Below are positions 1 to 11,506 of a DNA stretch of 64,000 bases, in pieces; the first letter of the stretch is position 1, and every line of letters starts with the position of its first letter. The notes beneath the pieces were generated by a model that worked only from the letters and a program-made list of their open reading frames with translations, was not told the DNA's origin and made no database searches. The stretch comes from Chondrus crispus (Eukaryota; Rhodophyta; Florideophyceae; Gigartinales; Gigartinaceae): assembly GCF_000350225.1 (NCBI RefSeq), contig NW_005178652.1:369745-433744 (forward strand). Direction: 5' to 3'. A program made the position numbers and the translations under genes.

Positions 1-1450
1 AGGAGTCGGATGTCAAGTCGTAAGAGAGATATGCGCTCTGGCCTCAGGTCGTGTAGTCGGTCCAGTACCGGTGGTTGCGCTCGCTCACCTTCGCTTCTCT
101 CATCATGAGGACGACCACGGCGCGGAATGACCAACGTACGTGAACGGACACGCGCTCGAGAGGGGTGTATAGGAGCGTCCGGAAGGCCCGGCGTCACTCG
201 CTCAAGAAACGCGATCGTGTCGGGCGACTGGAGAAACAAGCGTCCGTGCGCACCAACCTCGGCCATAAAGGCACTGCACAGAGACAAGGCCCACTCCCGC
301 TCGAAATTATAGACCAACCGGGAGTGAGAAGGGTGCTGCGGATCGAGACCCGCAAAAACAAAGTGCTTGAGGGCCGGCGGGAGGAGGGAATGGACCCCTA
401 GCGACGGAAAAGACGCCCGGACCGAGAAGGGCAACGCGGGGAAATCCTCGATGGATAAGCTGCGTTCGAAAGCCGCCGAGGAGTAGACGCGCCCGTCCTC
501 CTCGGCGGAGTGACGGTAGACGGACCAGTCGTACTGCGCGATCCCGATGGCATACAAGCGCATCAATGAGCAAGCTGATTTTTGCAGCGCGACCCGAGGC
601 TTCGTGTAGCCGTAGGGGCGCGGAGTCACGTACAGACCGGGGATCTCGGGAAGGATGAAACGATGAGCGTCGAATGCGCTCCGACTATACAGGAAAAACG
701 CCATCTTGTCGATGTAGAGCACCTCGTCGACACTGTCGGCGAATGTGCGATCCCCGGGGATGTCCTCGGGGATCTGATACACAATGCCGTTGCCGCCCGA
801 CACCAACCGCCCAATGGCGGCCGAGGCCGCCTCCGAAAGGCCTACGTCGTGTATCTGCCGGATATGCCGCAAATCAGGGCGAAGCTGAGGGCGTGAGAGT
901 AATTCGCCGAGGGTGATACCGGTACGGCTGTAACGAAGCCAGCGGTACTGTAGCTGCTCGAGAGGGAGAGGAGCAGAGTGCTCTAGAGGTGAGCCGAACC
1001 ATCTGGTGGTTGACGACACGAGGCCAGCCTCGCGTGATCCGTCGACACGGACCCCCTCGCCGACCGTATCGGGGCCGCGGTTGCCAACGGGTGCGACGTG
1101 CGAACCCGGGGATCCCGGGAACGAGATGCCCGGTCCCTGCGATAAAAGACCCGCACTGCGAGGACGGAGGGCCTCAGAGAGGCCAGCGGGAGGAGTGACG
1201 GGCGCCGCGACGCCGGGGTCCGACTCTGGCCGACGCGGCTCGTCGGCCCCCGACGCTAGCAACGGCGCCGCCCCTGCCGGCGCGAACACAAAGGGCGTAC
1301 GAGCGGGCCACGACTTCTGGAACGCGATGACAGGCGCCCCCGTAGGAGCCACGGGACCCACGGAGGGGGAGTAGAGACACCCGCCGCATCGGCCGCCGCG
1401 GTAGACAGACCGGTAGCGTCCCCCGACGAGGCGGGAAGCGGAGGTGTCAT
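1..1450 (-). pseudogene. Antisense ORF (aORF) of element Z, partial and frameshifted
   Basis: Unknown protein encoded opposite to the retrotransposon. The minus-strand frame translates to a sequence clearly homologous to the aORF of element C. Shared stretches include LYV(T/S)PRPY, VALQKS, CSLMRLY, SFPSLGVH, LLPP, LKH and the EREWA motif. I place the start at ATG 1450-1448, where a Pro/Ser-rich N-terminus begins as in C. A one-base frameshift near 1360-1375 is needed to reach the conserved frame, which then stays open to about 150. A second frameshift near 130-150 restores similarity to C (NHRYWTDYTT), followed by an in-frame TGA near position 47. No known domain was recognised. The C-terminal part is outside the window. 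Confidence 0.7.
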
Positions 1451-1636
1451 AACACGAGGAGCAGCCGGCGCACGTGACGAGCAAGCGGGCCTGCGCGAGT
1501 GGAAGCAGAGGAGTCACGAAGTGGAAAGGAGGGATTGTCGGGAAGACAGCACGCGACACCCCTCGCCAAGGAGGATTGCTGCAACGAAAGCTACCACGAC
1601 ACGCAACCGCGGACGGTCACCCTTAAGGGGGGGCCG

Positions 1637-2301
1637 TGTGGTATAACCCCCCCTGGGGCTTTATTTTAGATTAGATCAACTCAAAATCGGATCAGTCACT
1701 ATAGGGCTCGATGCTCTACAGTACCACCACGTGTACCCCCAAGTACAGGGGTGCGCGTGTACACGTGTACGCGCGGAACCGAAGAGCGCGCACACGTGTA
1801 CTGTCAGCCCCGATAGCTGACAGTATTACAGTGTCGACCGACTGCTACAGTATGTCGCTACAGTACATGGGTACTGTACTACTATGATAAGTTATTATGT
1901 ACATTAAATATGGAGCGGACCGGCGGCGGTGGAGGAGGACAAGCACAGACTTGTCACCCACCGACCGTCAAGGTCCGACTTCCGGCTTATTCTAAGGTAG
2001 CGCTCGCTAACTACCTTGGAGCGGCACCGAGCGCGGGTTGAGGACGCGCGCGGTGCGCCCACGAGTCGGCTCCGCCTCTGCCCGTCGGTACTGGATCGTT
2101 ACCCAGTACCGCGCCGGGGCGTCGAGGCGTCGAACCGCTCGCGCGTACCGGCGTCCTCCCCGTTCCCGCTCTACCACGCTACCCGGGCCCGCTGCCCGGT
2201 GCCGTTAGCTGGTGTCCCGCTTCATCCCCGTCTTCTCGTTCGGACGGGGTCTACGTCGAGCTGTGCATACACCCCTCTCCGCTGGGGGTGTTTATGCTAC
2301 A
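1637..2301 (+). repeat. 3' LTR of element Z (TGTGGTATAA...GCTACA)
   Basis: The 665-bp LTR starts TG and ends CA and is preceded by a polypurine tract at 1625-1636. Similar words occur in the element C LTRs: the tgacag hairpin, an ACATTAAATATG-type TATA region and the CGGACCGGCGG block. It carries several CACGTG cores (about 1730, 1760 and 1790) and TACAGTA words. The sequence right after it is A pol. Confidence 0.85.
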
Positions 2302-3662
2302 ACCTCCGTAACCTATCTCGGGCACGTCATTAGTCCGGGACGGTTGGAGGTGGCGCGACGCAACGTCATCGCGATCGAGCGCGCGCGTGCGCCTACGAAC
2401 CAAACGGAACTGCGATCCTTTCTCGGGATGTGCAACGTTTACCGAAGGTTTGTGCAAGGATTCGCGAAGATCGCCGAGCCGCTGAATAAGAAGACCGGCA
2501 AGAATCAGCCCTACGAGTTCGAGATCTTAACCGATGCGGAATACGCGGCGTTAGAGGAATTGAAGCGGCGCCTCGTGTCGCCGCCAATCCTCGCGCTGCC
2601 CCGCTACGGACGGAAATATACGCTGGACACCGACGCGTGCGGACACCAAGTGGGTTGCGCCCTTCTACAGGAGCAACCCGATGGAGGTACCCGACCGATC
2701 GGATATTGGAGCCGCGCGTTGACCGATGCGGAGCGCAATAATACGACTACCGAAAAGGAATGCTTGGCCGTAGTGTGGAGCATCCTCACCCTACGGCCGT
2801 ACCTATACGGAAGCTCGTTCAACCTCCGCACGGATCACGAGGCCCTACGCTGGGTCCTCAATTTAGCGGACAGTTCTGGTCGGCTCGCTCGCTGGCGCCT
2901 GCGCTTGGCGGAGTACGACTACGAGGTACAGTACCGCCCAGGCGTCAAGCACCAACTCGCCGACGGCGTATCGCGCTTACGTACCGATGGAGGAGACACC
3001 GAACCGGTCGATGATGAGGTCCCGTGCTTCGCGGTCCAGTACGATGAGGGCAGCTAGACCCTCCTGGACAATGTGCACTGGGACCCGCCGCAAGACCGTC
3101 CGGACGGTTGTCACGCGCTCGCGATAACTCCCGAGGAACGCGACGCTGCGTCCATCTCGGTTGAGGAATTTATGCGCGAACAAGCTGAGGACGCCTTCTG
3201 TCGCTTCGCCGCGGAAACCGTCGGGACGCCGAACTCGAAGTTCGACATCGATCGTTACGGATTTCTCGTGAGGACGTCCCCGCTGTACGGGACCCTGCAG
3301 CGCGTGGTACCGACTCGGTTGCGCCCCCGGGTACTGTACCTGGCACACCATCCGAGGTTGGCAGGTCACTTGGGAGCGACGCGTATGTACTACACCCCTC
3401 GCAGGGAGTATTACTGGCCACACATGGCCAGCGACGCGTTTTCGACGGTACGGAATTGCACCTCGTGTGCTGCGACCCGCAGGACGCTTGTCAAGAACCA
3501 AAAGGATCTCAAGCTGTTCCCCGCGGCGGGTCCCTTGGAGTTTGTAGCGATGGACCTCCTGGGGCCCCTGCCCAAGACCGCGCACGGAAACCAAGACGTG
3601 TTGGAAATTACCGACCGGTTCTCCAAGCTAACGCGCAGTATCCTGCTCCGGGCCACAACCGC
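2302..3662 (+). pseudogene. pol: Element A pol, part 1: RT end, RNase H, integrase N-terminus
   Basis: Polyprotein fragment for reverse transcription and integration. It starts inside reverse transcriptase (YLGHVISPG, LRSFLGMCNVYRRF). It then enters RNase H (LDTDACGHQVG, WSRALTDAERN, LRTDHEALRW, VQYRPGVKH) and an integrase zinc-binding region (AHHPRLAGH...YYWPHM...CTSC). The start of the catalytic core follows (FVAMDLLGPLP, ITDRFSKLT). One in-frame TAG at 3055-3057 lies in the linker between RNase H and integrase. The frame is otherwise open and is cut by element B right after 3662. The first aspartate of DDE is present (MDLLG). Confidence 0.9.
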
Positions 3663-4628
3663 TGTAGTGCAATACGCACCTGAAAAGGGGGTGAAAAGAA
3701 AGGAAAATATTTGGATATGAAAAGTAGTCAGGGTTGGGGGACACACGTGTGAATAATTGCACAGTTTTAATTTCTAATTATTTTATTTTATTTAGTTAAT
3801 TAGTTAGCATTAATTTTGCTGACATTAGATTAGATTTAGGATCTAGCGCCGCGAGCTACTGGAGTGGCTCCGGCGGGGCGATCTATACCTTAGCCCTCTG
3901 ACCACCAAGTCAGTAAAGGTAACCCGAGTTGCCAGAGTCCGATATCGCCTTGGTTGAAGTCCGTCTTTTACAAGACATTCCCTTTAACTACAGATTACTT
4001 TATCCTTTGCGCTCGGGGGTCCCCCTTTTTTCCTTATCAATTTTCCTTTATTTCCTTATCCTAATTTCCCTTAATCTTGAGTTGGTCCCACCTTGTAGGA
4101 TTGCGATCCGCAACGTGACGTCATTTCCCATCGGGCTTATGTGTTGGTGCACCAGTGGTGCTTTTCTCAGTGTTGGTTCCATCGGAATCTGGTTGCGACC
4201 GATCCGTTGTTGGTACTTTGCCATCGGGCAGTACGACGGTGTAGCGCTGCTACGTTTTCTTCTTTCCCGACGGGGTACTTTGCGACGTCCCCGTCGAAGA
4301 CCTTATCAAGGGTATAAGGTGTACAAGGCGCTCTTCGAGCATTGGATTTACGACCCATCGGACCATGTTTACCTAAACACCCCTCCGAACTCGTCGAGCA
4401 GTTGCCTTTACAAGTCTCTACCACCATTTACCGATCCCGGGCTGGGCCCTTCTCTTTGCCCCCCCTATCAGGGATCCGAGCTACTGCGGGCCGCAAACCC
4501 GCTTAAAGAGGACAGGGAGCTTCGAACACTCCGTAGCGCTGTGCCGTTGGCAGTTGTTGTTTTTGTTGCTGTTGTTTGTGTTGGACCGTCGGACCTTGGT
4601 CACTGCCTGACAGGCACATTGCACTACA
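3663..4628 (+). repeat. 5' LTR of element B (TGTAGTGCAA...TTGCACTACA)
   Basis: The LTR is 966 bp with a 9-10 bp terminal inverted repeat. It matches the 3' LTR at 17525-18489 almost base for base and, in reverse, the solo LTR at 19965-21020. It contains a CACGTG core near 3745, TA-rich sequence at 3770-3840 and a 239-codon ORF (3929-4648) that is also open in the 3' copy. Confidence 0.95.
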
Positions 4629-4632
4629 AAAG

Positions 4633-4646
4633 TGGTCACCCGACCT
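4633..4646 (+). promoter_or_regulatory. Primer binding site of element B
   Basis: TGGTCACCCGACCT lies 4 bases after the 5' LTR. The leading TGG complements a tRNA CCA end. Element C has nearly the same site (TGGTCTCCCGACCT at 27351). The match to a tRNA beyond the acceptor stem is not evident, because the expected T-arm complement is absent. The primer tRNA is therefore unidentified. Confidence 0.65.
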
Positions 4647-4792
4647 AGAATTATCTACAGCAAACCTGACCTAGAATTGTGTCGACGACAGCTTCGGTTT
4701 GGAGTTGTACTACGAAAGTGGTCTGGGTAACGGAGTCCCTTTTTTTATATTTTTGTTTGTACTTTTTTTGTGTAGGTTCGCTTGTACGAGCG

Positions 4793-6964
4793 ATGTCGAC
4801 AAGCGGCCCCGGGGACGTCGGTCCCAGGGCGAGTAGGAGCGGATCGGTAAGGGCGTCGAGGATCCCGCGAGGTCCTCGCACCCGACGCCAGGCCAATACG
4901 GCCACGGATCCTGAAGGTCAAGAAATCCCGACGGGGATTGAAGCCGACAAGGATAACCTATCCTACAGGTTCGAGAAGATGGGCGAGGAAATTCGCCAAG
5001 AGATGACGAAAAATCTCGAGGCTGAATTAGCCCTCGTCCGGAAGCAACTGGAGTTGCAAGCATCCGAGTTCCACACCGTTTTAGGAGAGCTATCGGCTCG
5101 AGTGGATCTCGTCGAGAAGGAGCGGGGTGAGGCGACCGACAGTCTGGAGCCGGAGGTCCTAGCTTCGTTGAAAAGTTCAGTCAAGGACGCAAGGCGCGAC
5201 GCGAATCAAGCTTTGGAGTCCTTACGTAGATTTAGAAGCAGTATCGACGACAGGTTCGACCGCGCCGCTCATCGACTCAAGGACCTTGAACAGGTTGCCG
5301 GGCAAGAGCCGCTCCCCACGGGTCGAGAAGGCGACCGTCGATCGAAGAAGGACAAGGCCGCTGTACAGCGGAGTTCCAAGTCGAAGACTTCGAAGAAGAA
5401 TCTGCGACGCCGGAGCAAGAGTCACTGTAGTGACGAGCGGGAGGGCCAGGACTCAATGGCCGAGTCGAATGGCCTTTCCGAAGATCGTGACGACGGTTCG
5501 TCGAACCATGCGAGCGATTCCGAACATCGTTCAGAGGAAGGAAAAGGAATATCGCAGGGTAAGAAAATTACCTCCAGACGGGGCGGGATCACTTCGTCCG
5601 CCTGGCAGAGAGACAAGGACGCGGAGCCCGAAGATGTCGCAACGCGGCGCGGGCCGCGATGGGAGAAGTTCGAAGAGCTGATTCCGACCAACTTCCTCTT
5701 CAAGAAATCACTTTCGTACCGAACGTACCGCTTGCGGAACCCGCAGACATATTTGTCAAGTTCCCGGCGGACCGCCGTGCGAAAAATCAGGAGAGATATT
5801 CCGCCTAAGGTGAAGAAGGACAACACGTTCACAGGCGAGGACGGGGTCCTTGTGTTGGATTTTTTGGCAAAATTAGTTCAAGAGTTTGATACTCAAGAGA
5901 TGAACGAGGGGCAAGCGATCCGCTTGTTGCCCGAATTTTTAAGTGGCATCGCCTTGAAACAGTACACTTCGGTGTCTCAGACGGCTGGGTCTCATCACGG
6001 GAAGGTATCCGTTTGGCCGGAGGCCGTACAGTGGTTGTTGAGGAGTTTCGCAACCGACGAGGCGATCCGTCAAGCCGTGCTCGCTTTGCGAGAAGTTCAG
6101 CAAAGACCGTCTGAAGACGAGATGGAATTTTATATCCGTCTGACGGACGCGAGCAATCGATGTGGAAACGTATATTCGATGGAAGAACAAATGACGATGT
6201 TTATTGAAGGACTCGATTCGAGTATCAAGCCAATGGTATCTCAATACCGACAAGCCAATCGGGACGTTTCGTTTTTGAGACTAGTTAATTACGCGAAGGC
6301 GCATGGCTCGGCGAGCCGCGCTAAGGATAAGAAGACCAAGAAGGTCACGATTCAGACGCCGTCGACGATCAGGGCCGGTAAGAAGCCGAGGGCTTCTTAT
6401 CCCGGTCGCAAAAGTCATGCCGCCGCCCATTTAGCCGAGTCAATTTCCGCGTCAGATGAGCGCGGTGCGCATGGAAGTAGCGAAAATCACTACGAAGGAG
6501 CGTTGGTAGCCGAAGGCGAGTTCATTGAGCCATCGGAGGGCTACGGACACAATGACTACGGGGCAAGCGGGTCGTCAACTTTACAGACGCCCACATACAC
6601 GACGGAGTCGTTTTCAGAGCCCACGGATCCCGTGATGATGTTTCGGGGGCGCGGCCACACGCCGGCGCCGCGCATTCCGATGGAAGACAAGGGTACAACG
6701 TTTCGAAGGCCAGGATGGATGGGAAGGCCGCAACGTCAAGGAAGGCCGCCGGCCCGTGGAGGACCTAGGCCGCAATATCCCATCAAGACGCACGGACTAG
6801 TGTGCTATCATTGCTATGAAAAGAGGCACGCTGCGCCAACGTGCATTCTTTCCCTCCGGGAAATGCACCGAGTTTGGGAAAATTATGAAGCGTTGTCTCA
6901 GATGGAGAGGTTAGGGATACCATCGACGAGTTATCTGAAGGTCAAGAATTGGTTCGATTCGTAG
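4793..6964 (+). CDS. gag: Gag polyprotein of element B
   Basis: Structural capsid protein that would form cytoplasmic virus-like particles. I choose ATG 4793 (GCGATGTCG) rather than the upstream non-ATG extension; this gives 723 residues. A basic N-terminus is followed by a heptad-like segment (about residues 60-170) and a Lys/Arg/Ser-rich stretch. The capsid-type region (about 370-545) includes EFLSGIALKQY, WLLRSFATDEAIRQA and MFIEGL. Near the C-terminus is one zinc knuckle, CX2CX4HX4C (CYHCYEKRHAAPTC). It is the only large retroelement frame in the window without an internal stop. Pol lies downstream in a different frame and does not overlap it. Confidence 0.9.
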   Translation: MSTSGPGDVGPRASRSGSVRASRIPRGPRTRRQANTATDPEGQEIPTGIEADKDNLSYRFEKMGEEIRQEMTKNLEAELALVRKQLELQASEFHTVLGELSARVDLVEKERGEATDSLEPEVLASLKSSVKDARRDANQALESLRRFRSSIDDRFDRAAHRLKDLEQVAGQEPLPTGREGDRRSKKDKAAVQRSSKSKTSKKNLRRRSKSHCSDEREGQDSMAESNGLSEDRDDGSSNHASDSEHRSEEGKGISQGKKITSRRGGITSSAWQRDKDAEPEDVATRRGPRWEKFEELIPTNFLFKKSLSYRTYRLRNPQTYLSSSRRTAVRKIRRDIPPKVKKDNTFTGEDGVLVLDFLAKLVQEFDTQEMNEGQAIRLLPEFLSGIALKQYTSVSQTAGSHHGKVSVWPEAVQWLLRSFATDEAIRQAVLALREVQQRPSEDEMEFYIRLTDASNRCGNVYSMEEQMTMFIEGLDSSIKPMVSQYRQANRDVSFLRLVNYAKAHGSASRAKDKKTKKVTIQTPSTIRAGKKPRASYPGRKSHAAAHLAESISASDERGAHGSSENHYEGALVAEGEFIEPSEGYGHNDYGASGSSTLQTPTYTTESFSEPTDPVMMFRGRGHTPAPRIPMEDKGTTFRRPGWMGRPQRQGRPPARGGPRPQYPIKTHGLVCYHCYEKRHAAPTCILSLREMHRVWENYEALSQMERLGIPSTSYLKVKNWFDS

Positions 6965-7097
6965 ACGGCGAACACGCCGAGCGCTTCAACGCCGAGGTCG
7001 AACCAACTCTTCAGAGGGCCCGCCGCGGGGCCCGCGCCGTCGGATGTGAGAAGGATCCCGCAGAGGCAGGAAAACTAGAGAGGGGAATCTCGCATGA

Positions 7098-10000
7098 GTC
7101 GCGAGAGGCACAGGGTCGACGTACTTTGCCCGGGGCTCAGCCCCGTTCCCCGTCTCTAAGGAAAAATCAGGCCCCGACGAGGAGGTTGTTGGATTGGTGG
7201 ATAAGCCCAAAGGACCAGCTCAAGTCAAGAAAATTTTGAGCCGAGCCAGAGATCATCCACTGGAAGAAGTTCGAAGACCCTGGTACAGGGTTAAGCGAAG
7301 GGTGTTTCCCGAGAAGATTTTGGTTCTTGCGCGAAAAAACTACAAAGTTTACACGGACATCGGACCCACAATCGGATTGATGAGCCGGGTGTTGTCTGTT
7401 TTAGAAACCGGCGCGGGACCAAACCTTGTGCGAAAATCGGAACTCCCGGCTGGAATGGAATCTCTAGTGTCCTACGGACCGATCCAAGACATTGGCGACG
7501 CGAACAACAGGCCACTCCAGACTCTCGGCACAATTAGAATGCCTGTGAGGCTTGGAAAATTTGTGGCCGCAGCCGAGTTTATTGTATGCGAAAAACTAGC
7601 AGTCCGGCTAATTCTAGGCGCGGACTACTGTGACCTGTTTGTGGAAGCAATTTATCCAAGGAAGAAAACGGTTGAGTTGGCGGGTTTCTCGGAGGTTCCG
7701 ATAGTTAGGTGGTTCTCGACGAGAAAAGGGAAGAAGAATCTCGTCGCGGAAGAGGACGAGAATGATGGAAAGGGGGAGCGAATTTCCCCTAAGGTGAAAG
7801 TGGCAAGAGCCACGACTATCGAGCCAGGGACGCAACGCGTCGTGGAATGCACCTCAAAGAGGGCAGGCTTGGTGGTTTTTCAGCCGTACTTGTCGTTGTA
7901 CGAAAGGCACGGGTTGACGTGCACGAATGGTGTCGTTCAGGTTGAGCCTAACCGGCCATTTCGTTTACTCGTTGCAAATTTTAGGAAGTACCCTGTCAGG
8001 GTGCAAAATGGCCAAGTGGTGGCAGAATTAATACCGCACCCGAGAGCCGCGCTCGAGAGCAAAACCACTATTGGTGAAGTTCTCGAAATTCAAGAAAGGA
8101 AGAAGGAAATTTTTCCTAATTCCACCAAGACGCCCACGGGCGAGACAAGATGCGAACCGTCGGATCAAGACCGCGAGGAACAGCAAGGAGAACGGGAGGA
8201 AAGGCTCTCCGCGACGGCCACTACGAAGCCGAAGCGGCGGATTGAGCCTCCCCCGCCGGACGTGGAGGAACTCGACCTGAGTCACGTCCCGGACCGACTG
8301 CGCGAAAGATTCCGTCGAATGTTGAAAAAGTACTCCCGCATGTGGGATGGGACCCTCGGTGAGATCAACACCACGGTCCACCGGATTGAACTGGCCCCGG
8401 ATACAATGCCAATTGCACAAGCTCCCTACCGAGCCGGTCCAAAGGCTCGGGAGGTCGAGGACGCAGAAGTACAGAAGATGTTAGAAGCAGGAGTCATCGA
8501 ACCGGCGCAGTCAGAATGGGCGTCGCCCGTTTTATTAGTGCCGAAGCCGGACGGATCGATGCGCTTTTGCGTAGACTATCGTCGGTTAAACGCGGTGACG
8601 GTAAAGGACACGTACCCTTTACCGCGCATGGATGAGTGCCTGGACTCGCTTGGTGGCACCACGGTTTTCTCCGCGTTGGACGCGATATCGGGATATTGGC
8701 AGATGCCTATCCCTGAGCGCGACCGCGACAAGACCGCATTTTCGTGTCACTCAGGACTGTATCGCTTCTCAAGAATGCCCTTCGGGCTAACTAACGGGCC
8801 AGCGACGTTTCAGAGAGCAATGGATATCCTGCTCTCTCCGTTCCGTTGGAAGTGCTGTTTGGTGTATTTGGACGACATAATAATTTTTAGCAAGTCGTGG
8901 GAGGAGCACATCGTGCACGTGGATGAAATACTTTCTGTATTGGAGAAGGCAGGTGTGAAGCTCAAGCTTCGCAAGTGTGAATTTTTCGTCAAAAAGATCA
9001 AGTACCTTGGCCATGTCGTTCGGCCAGGTACATTGGAAGTGAACGCTGCGCGAACCGTCGCACTGGAACAAGTGAGGTACCCTCAAACGCAGACCCAGCT
9101 CAGGAGCTTTTTGGGACTTTGTAATGTCTACCGCAGATTCGTTCCGCATTATACGAAAATCGCGCATCCGCTCAATCAACTGTTGAAGAAGGGACAACCA
9201 GTCCAGTTGGAAGGATTCGACGAACCGTGCAAGAAAGCTTTTCATAAGCTCAAGGACGCTATCCTGGCGCCACCGGTGTTGGCGCTGCCGAAGAAGAACC
9301 TACCATACTCGATAGACACCGATGCAAGCGACTATCAAATGGGCGCTGCATTATTTCAGACACACCCGGATGCGCAACGTATACCCATCGGGTTCTTTTC
9401 AAGAACGTTAACCGCAGCCTAGAGAAACTATTCTGTATCAGAAAAAGAATGTCTAGCGGTAATTTGGGCCGTACAGACTTTAAGACCATATGTATATGGC
9501 GAGCACTTCATTGTACATACCGACCATGCCTCATTGAGGTGGTTGATGAACGTAACCGACCCCAGCGGGAGATTAATGCGATGGAGGCTCCGCCTCTCGG
9601 AATTCGATTTCGAAATCAAGTACAAGAAGGGCAAGGCTAACAGCCAAGCTGATGCCCTGTCAACATTGCGGACCGCAGGAGAAACCGTCGACGAAATCGA
9701 CGACGAAATCCCATGCTTTATGGCCAAACCGGCCGAGGGTACAGTGGAGGAAGAGGACAGTTTTGACGCGTTAGACGACATCCTCGCTCTTGAGGGGGGA
9801 CCGCCCCTGAGCGCCTCGATCAATTCCAAGCTGTCACTCCAGAGGAGCTCATTCGCGAGCAAGCCGTCGACCCCTTCTGCAACCGCATCAAGGAAGAAAT
9901 GGACGCCGGAAAGGTGAGAACGTTCAGCATGGAGACCGAGGAACTCGAAGGAACTCTATGCCGTACCGCGGCGGAGTTTGTACAAGTGGTGATACCACAA

Positions 10001-11506
10001 TCGTTAAGGAACCGCGTCCTAGGGTTGAGCCACTACGCAAAATTGGCAGGCCACCCGGGAGGCCGGAAACTTTACAAGACTTTGAGAAGATATTTTTATT
10101 GGCCTACGATGGCCCTAGACTGCTATGCAGTCGCGAAGAATTGCGCCACATGTGCGCGGGAAAGGGTGAAGTTAAGAAGAAACACGAAGGAAATGAAGCT
10201 GTTCACGCCCAAAGCTCCGCTGGAGTTTGTCGCCATCGACATTCTCGGCGAGCTAATTACAACTAAACGAGGAAATCGGTATATTCTCGTGATCAGCGAT
10301 CGATACTCGAAACTGGTACGAACCGTACCGTTGAAGAAGATATCAGCTGCACACATCACACAAGCCTTCGTTCACCATTGGGTATTCGTGTACGGACCGC
10401 CGGTCAAGCTGCTGTCCGACAATGGAACACAATTCACGGCCCGGTTCTTTCAGAACGTCTGTCGAATTCTCGGCATACGCAATGTGTTCACGACTACGTA
10501 CCACTTGCAAGCCAACGGCCAAGTTGAGAGGTTTAACCGCACGCTGACTTCGGCGCTGAGGAAATACGTCAGAGAACATCCGAAGGACTGGGACCTATTT
10601 AGCGACGCTGTGACGTTCGCATACAACACGCAAGTTCATCCAACTACGAACATCGCACCCTTCGAGCTGGTGTTAGCTCGGGCGCCGAAAAGCATTGCGT
10701 TACAAGCACAGCCAAGTTTGGAAGGATATAGCTCGAATCGAGCGTACTACCTGAAATGGCAGTCGTGGTTGGAAAGCCTGATGAAAGGCGCTGGTAAGAG
10801 CCTGCGGAAAGAACAAGCGCGCTACAAGCGAAATTTCGACGCAAGGCTCCGCAAGTCGAAGTATGACATCCCTCCAGGATCATCCGTATTCCTTCGGAAG
10901 GAGCAAGGCACGGCCACCGAGCCGAAACATAAGTTGGCGCAAGTGGCTACGGGCCCATATTAAGTGAAGGAGTCAACTGAGAATACGGTCGTCATTGCCA
11001 TCGGCGACCAGGAAGAGCGCGTGTCCCGAGATCGAGTCGAACTAGCCCCTAGTCCCATGAACTACACGCTGATAGTCGGGCTACGACAAGCGTTACAATT
11101 CCTCAACCGAGAAGGGGAACAAGAAGAACCCGCCGCGCAAGCGAAGGATAGAATGGATGACGGACCTTTGAAAAATCAGGAAGCTGCGGGCATCCCGCCC
11201 GATCTACAAGAGATGGGAGGCTCGGAAGAGCAGGATGAGGATGAGCCGCTGGCTCTTCGGAAGGGGGACGGACAGTTGGACACGCAGGAAGAAGGAACCG
11301 GGGGTCAGGAGTACGTGATCGACAAAATAGTCGACCACGCTTATCAAGATGGAAAATTAATTCTCAAGGTGGAATGGTATGGCTACGCAATCAAGGACGC
11401 AACGTGGGAGCCGATTTCTCAGCTGCCGCGCAGCGCAGTGGTGACCTATTTCTGGAGGAAGAAATTGCCCCTCCCGCTGCAAGTCGCACGCGCGAGACCA
11501 GGATGA
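7098..11506 (+). pseudogene. pol: Pol polyprotein of element B with chromodomain, broken
   Basis: The frame opens after TGA 7095-7097. The first plausible starts are GTG 7194 and ATG 7380. Protease is recognised by ETGAG (about 7404) and ILGADYCD. Reverse transcriptase follows, with WASPVLLVPKPDGS, FCVDYRRLN, FSALDAISGYWQ and YLDD (8864-8875), then RNase H (SIDTDASDYQMG). A TAG at 9420-9422 sits where A has GAG (AERN). A one-base frameshift lies near the G run at 9794-9800. Integrase has its zinc-binding region (HYAKLAGH...CATC) and DDE core (VAIDILGE, LLSDNGTQF, ERFNRTL). A TAA at 10961-10963 follows VATGPY. The C-terminus is a chromodomain (QEYVIDKIV, LKVEWYGY, ATWEP). The gap between the gag and pol frames is 130 bases; how pol was expressed is unclear. 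Confidence 0.9.

Larger units (their letters stand above)
1..2301 (+). mobile_element. 3' end of Ty3/Gypsy-type element Z, nested in element A
   Basis: Only the 3' part of this element lies in the window: an antisense ORF (1-1450, minus), a purine-rich tract at 1625-1636 and a complete 3' LTR (1637-2301). Immediately to its right, pol sequence of element A resumes in mid reverse transcriptase, so Z must have inserted into A pol. Bases 2302-2306 (ACCTC) should be the right-hand TSD. The LTR begins TGTGGTATAA, as in element C, so Z and C belong to one family. The left end, gag, pol and 5' LTR are outside the window. Confidence 0.8.
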
